Assembly: GCA_039029935.1 (NCBI GenBank)
Contig: JBCCFC010000784.1
Coordinates: 1-6,600 of the forward strand
Length of the DNA stretch: 6,600 nt
Source of the DNA: G039029935 sp039029935
GTDB lineage: Bacteria; Chloroflexota; Anaerolineae; Caldilineales; Caldilineaceae
Direction: 5' to 3'
The notes under the pieces were generated by a model. That model did no database searches. It was given only the letters and a program-made list of their open reading frames with translations, and had not been told where the DNA came from. A program made the translations under genes and the position numbers. Each line of letters opens with the position of its first letter. The first letter of the stretch is position 1. This document shows, one piece after another, positions 5,387-6,600 of this stretch.

Positions 5387-6220
5387 ATGGAACGCATCGA
5401 ACTAAAACGCCAATCAAAACTATATCATTATGTCGCTTTTGTGAAGGATGTTTATGACGGCGATACCGCAACGGTCGATTTGGACTTGGGTCTGAATACA
5501 TGGCGTCAAAACGAGAAACTCCGCTTTTGGGGACTCAATACGCCAGAGGTGCGTGGTGCAGAAAAAGAGGCGGGTCGCATTGTTCGTGACTATGTACGTG
5601 AGTTGATTCTGGGTAAATATGTCATCATCCGCACGATTTTGGATAAGCGTGGTGACGACAGCACAGGTAAGTATGGTCGCTTGCTGGCTGAAATTTTCCT
5701 GACAGATGAAAACGGTGAGGAATACAGCCTGAACCAGCATCTGCTGGACATGGGCATGGCGCAGGGTGTGGACAGTGGTGGCTCGATTATTAAGTCATCA
5801 CAGACAAGTTCAACGAGAGGGGTTATTCCTGCTGCTGATGTGCAACATGTCTACCGACCAGACCTTCCACAAGAAGAAGAGCCGATGGTTTCAGGTGTTG
5901 CTTGTCCATGTTGTGGAGAGTCACGTGCTGTTGACACGCAGACCGACATCATTGAGGAATGCCCCAACTGCCTGGATGAAGCCTACGATTATGCCGTGTA
6001 TGCACAAGAGCCAAATCGCGAAGGCTTTATGGAAGCGTTCCGTGAGAAGTTTATGCCCAATAAGACACCTATCAATTCGCCTGTAGACCTTCCCTTTCAG
6101 CGTTTGATTCAGCCGCTGCCCAACTACAATGCCTATGGTAGCGACCCCATTAATGGCTATTCGTTCCAAGATGCAGCATCCCCAACGGATAGACTTCGGG
6201 TTGTGCGTCCCATGCATTAA
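5387..6220 (+). CDS. staphylococcal-nuclease-like (thermonuclease) protein with C-terminal zinc ribbon
   Basis: This is a probable calcium-dependent phosphodiesterase of the SNase fold fused to a zinc-binding module. The SNase-like domain spans about residues 14-128. DGDT (24-27) supplies Asp26, matching nuclease Asp21. LRFWGLNTPEV (45-55) supplies Arg46 and Glu54, matching Arg35 and Glu43. GKYGR (94-98) supplies Arg98, matching Arg87. The metal ligand equivalent to Asp40 is Asn51, a change that may be common in intracellular family members. After a linker, CPCC (173-176) and CPNC (192-195) form a four-cysteine zinc ribbon. The last 80 or so residues are Pro/Asn-rich and unrecognised. There is no signal peptide or membrane segment, so unlike secreted nucleases it probably works inside the cell. 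ATG 5387 follows a strong AGGAGAG (5374-5380). A -35-like TTGACT lies at 5273-5278 without a clear -10. The role (DNA repair, defence, phage-derived or other) is not evident. Confidence 0.85.
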   Translation: MERIELKRQSKLYHYVAFVKDVYDGDTATVDLDLGLNTWRQNEKLRFWGLNTPEVRGAEKEAGRIVRDYVRELILGKYVIIRTILDKRGDDSTGKYGRLLAEIFLTDENGEEYSLNQHLLDMGMAQGVDSGGSIIKSSQTSSTRGVIPAADVQHVYRPDLPQEEEPMVSGVACPCCGESRAVDTQTDIIEECPNCLDEAYDYAVYAQEPNREGFMEAFREKFMPNKTPINSPVDLPFQRLIQPLPNYNAYGSDPINGYSFQDAASPTDRLRVVRPMH

Positions 6221-6236
6221 TCTATTTTTAGGCTAA

Positions 6237-6600
6237 TACCCCGTCAACTAAGTTTTTCGGTGTTTTTGTCGTGAAATTTGTCGTTATCAGGATGGAGGTT
6301 TTGATAATGAGAATTCAATTTGGAACGTGCCCGTTCGATGGAAAACTGCCAGTTGATTTTGACTTGCTGCTCAGAGCGTTGACGAAAGAAAGAGAGGACC
6401 TCAGTTGTAAGAGTGTCAATGTTATCAATACGGCGATTTAAACAAAGACCAGCAACGGCAGAAAACTCAATTTCAATCATATTCAACCAGCTAGCTGATT
6501 TGGGTGTATAGTAAAACTCAAAGCATTCAACTAAGGCACGAGCTTTATCAGCAGGCAAACAATCATAAAAAGCCTCATAGGTGTGAGTGTTGAGATTATC
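6237..6600 (-). mobile_element. IS630-family insertion sequence, partial (terminal part, continues past the window)
   Basis: The transposase C-terminus and the adjoining end of the element are present. The outer boundary is not certain: TA dinucleotides at 6234-6235 and 6237-6238 are candidate target-site ends, the latter followed by CCCCGTCAACTAAG. Because the other end lies outside the window, neither the terminal inverted repeat nor the TA duplication can be confirmed. The element sits 14 to 17 bases after the stop of the nuclease gene and points towards it. Confidence 0.6.
6244..6600 (-). CDS. IS630/Tc1-mariner-family transposase, C-terminal part (partial, N-terminus outside window)
   Basis: This DDE transposase moves its insertion sequence into TA sites. 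Only about 118 C-terminal residues are in the window. The frame stays open to the right edge, so the apparent TTG start at 6558 is not real. The edge begins with DNLNTH, which holds the second catalytic aspartate of the IS630 group. YTPKSASWLNMIEIEF follows, whose WLNxxE glutamate is the third catalytic residue, and then LNRRI and the WQFS-x-x-x-AR-x-KL ending typical of the family. No frameshift or stop is seen in this part, and the TGA at 6244-6246 gives a normal C-terminus. Whether the element is intact cannot be judged from here. Confidence 0.9.
   Translation of the reverse strand, partial: DNLNTHTYEAFYDCLPADKARALVECFEFYYTPKSASWLNMIEIEFSAVAGLCLNRRIDNIDTLTTEVLSFFRQRSEQQVKINWQFSIERARSKLNSHYQNLHPDNDKFHDKNTEKLS

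Noticed and set aside
5181..5501. 106-codon minus-strand frame across the gap and the nuclease start
   Set aside because: It overlaps the strongly supported nuclease start and has no recognisable motif.

Overview
The window reads as a bacterial chromosomal segment of moderate GC with AT-rich gaps. It carries a three-gene 2-oxoacid dehydrogenase cluster on the plus strand, then two stand-alone plus-strand genes, and ends inside an IS630-family transposase on the minus strand. Separate E1-alpha and E1-beta genes followed by E2, the 'FDVGGVL' type of HAD hydrolase and short tandem repeats in the gaps would fit Chloroflexota. That placement is an impression from protein style only; no rRNA or marker gene is present to test it.

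Layout: 1-347 is an AT-rich leader with candidate promoter elements but no convincing gene. 348-1391 (E1 alpha), 1458-2453 (E1 beta) and 2624-4183 (E2) encode two of the three enzymes of a pyruvate/acetoin/branched-chain-type dehydrogenase complex: E1 decarboxylates a 2-oxoacid on thiamine diphosphate and E2 carries the acyl group on a lipoyl lysine to CoA. No E3 (dihydrolipoamide dehydrogenase) gene lies in the window. 4560-5171 is a HAD-superfamily hydrolase. 5387-6220 is a staphylococcal-nuclease-like domain joined to a four-cysteine zinc ribbon and a tail I do not recognise. 6244-6600 (minus) is the C-terminal part of an IS630/Tc1-mariner transposase that runs off the right edge.

The most unusual material lies between the genes, where nearly every gap holds a repeat of a different class. 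These are a perfect 11-bp-stem palindrome between E1 alpha and E1 beta, two opposed arrays of 7/8-bp tandem repeats between E1 beta and E2, and a 128-bp MITE-like element after E2. The MITE-like element has TA ends, long terminal inverted repeats and two internal hairpins that are inverted copies of each other with a compensatory base-pair change. A further piece of the 8-bp repeat family overlaps the end of the HAD gene. The E1/E2 genes probably still work as one transcription unit despite gaps of 66 and 170 bp, but this is inference. I see no obviously new multi-gene system; the MITE-like element, the repeat arrays, the second E3-binding-like domain in E2 and the nuclease-zinc-ribbon fusion are the points most worth following up.
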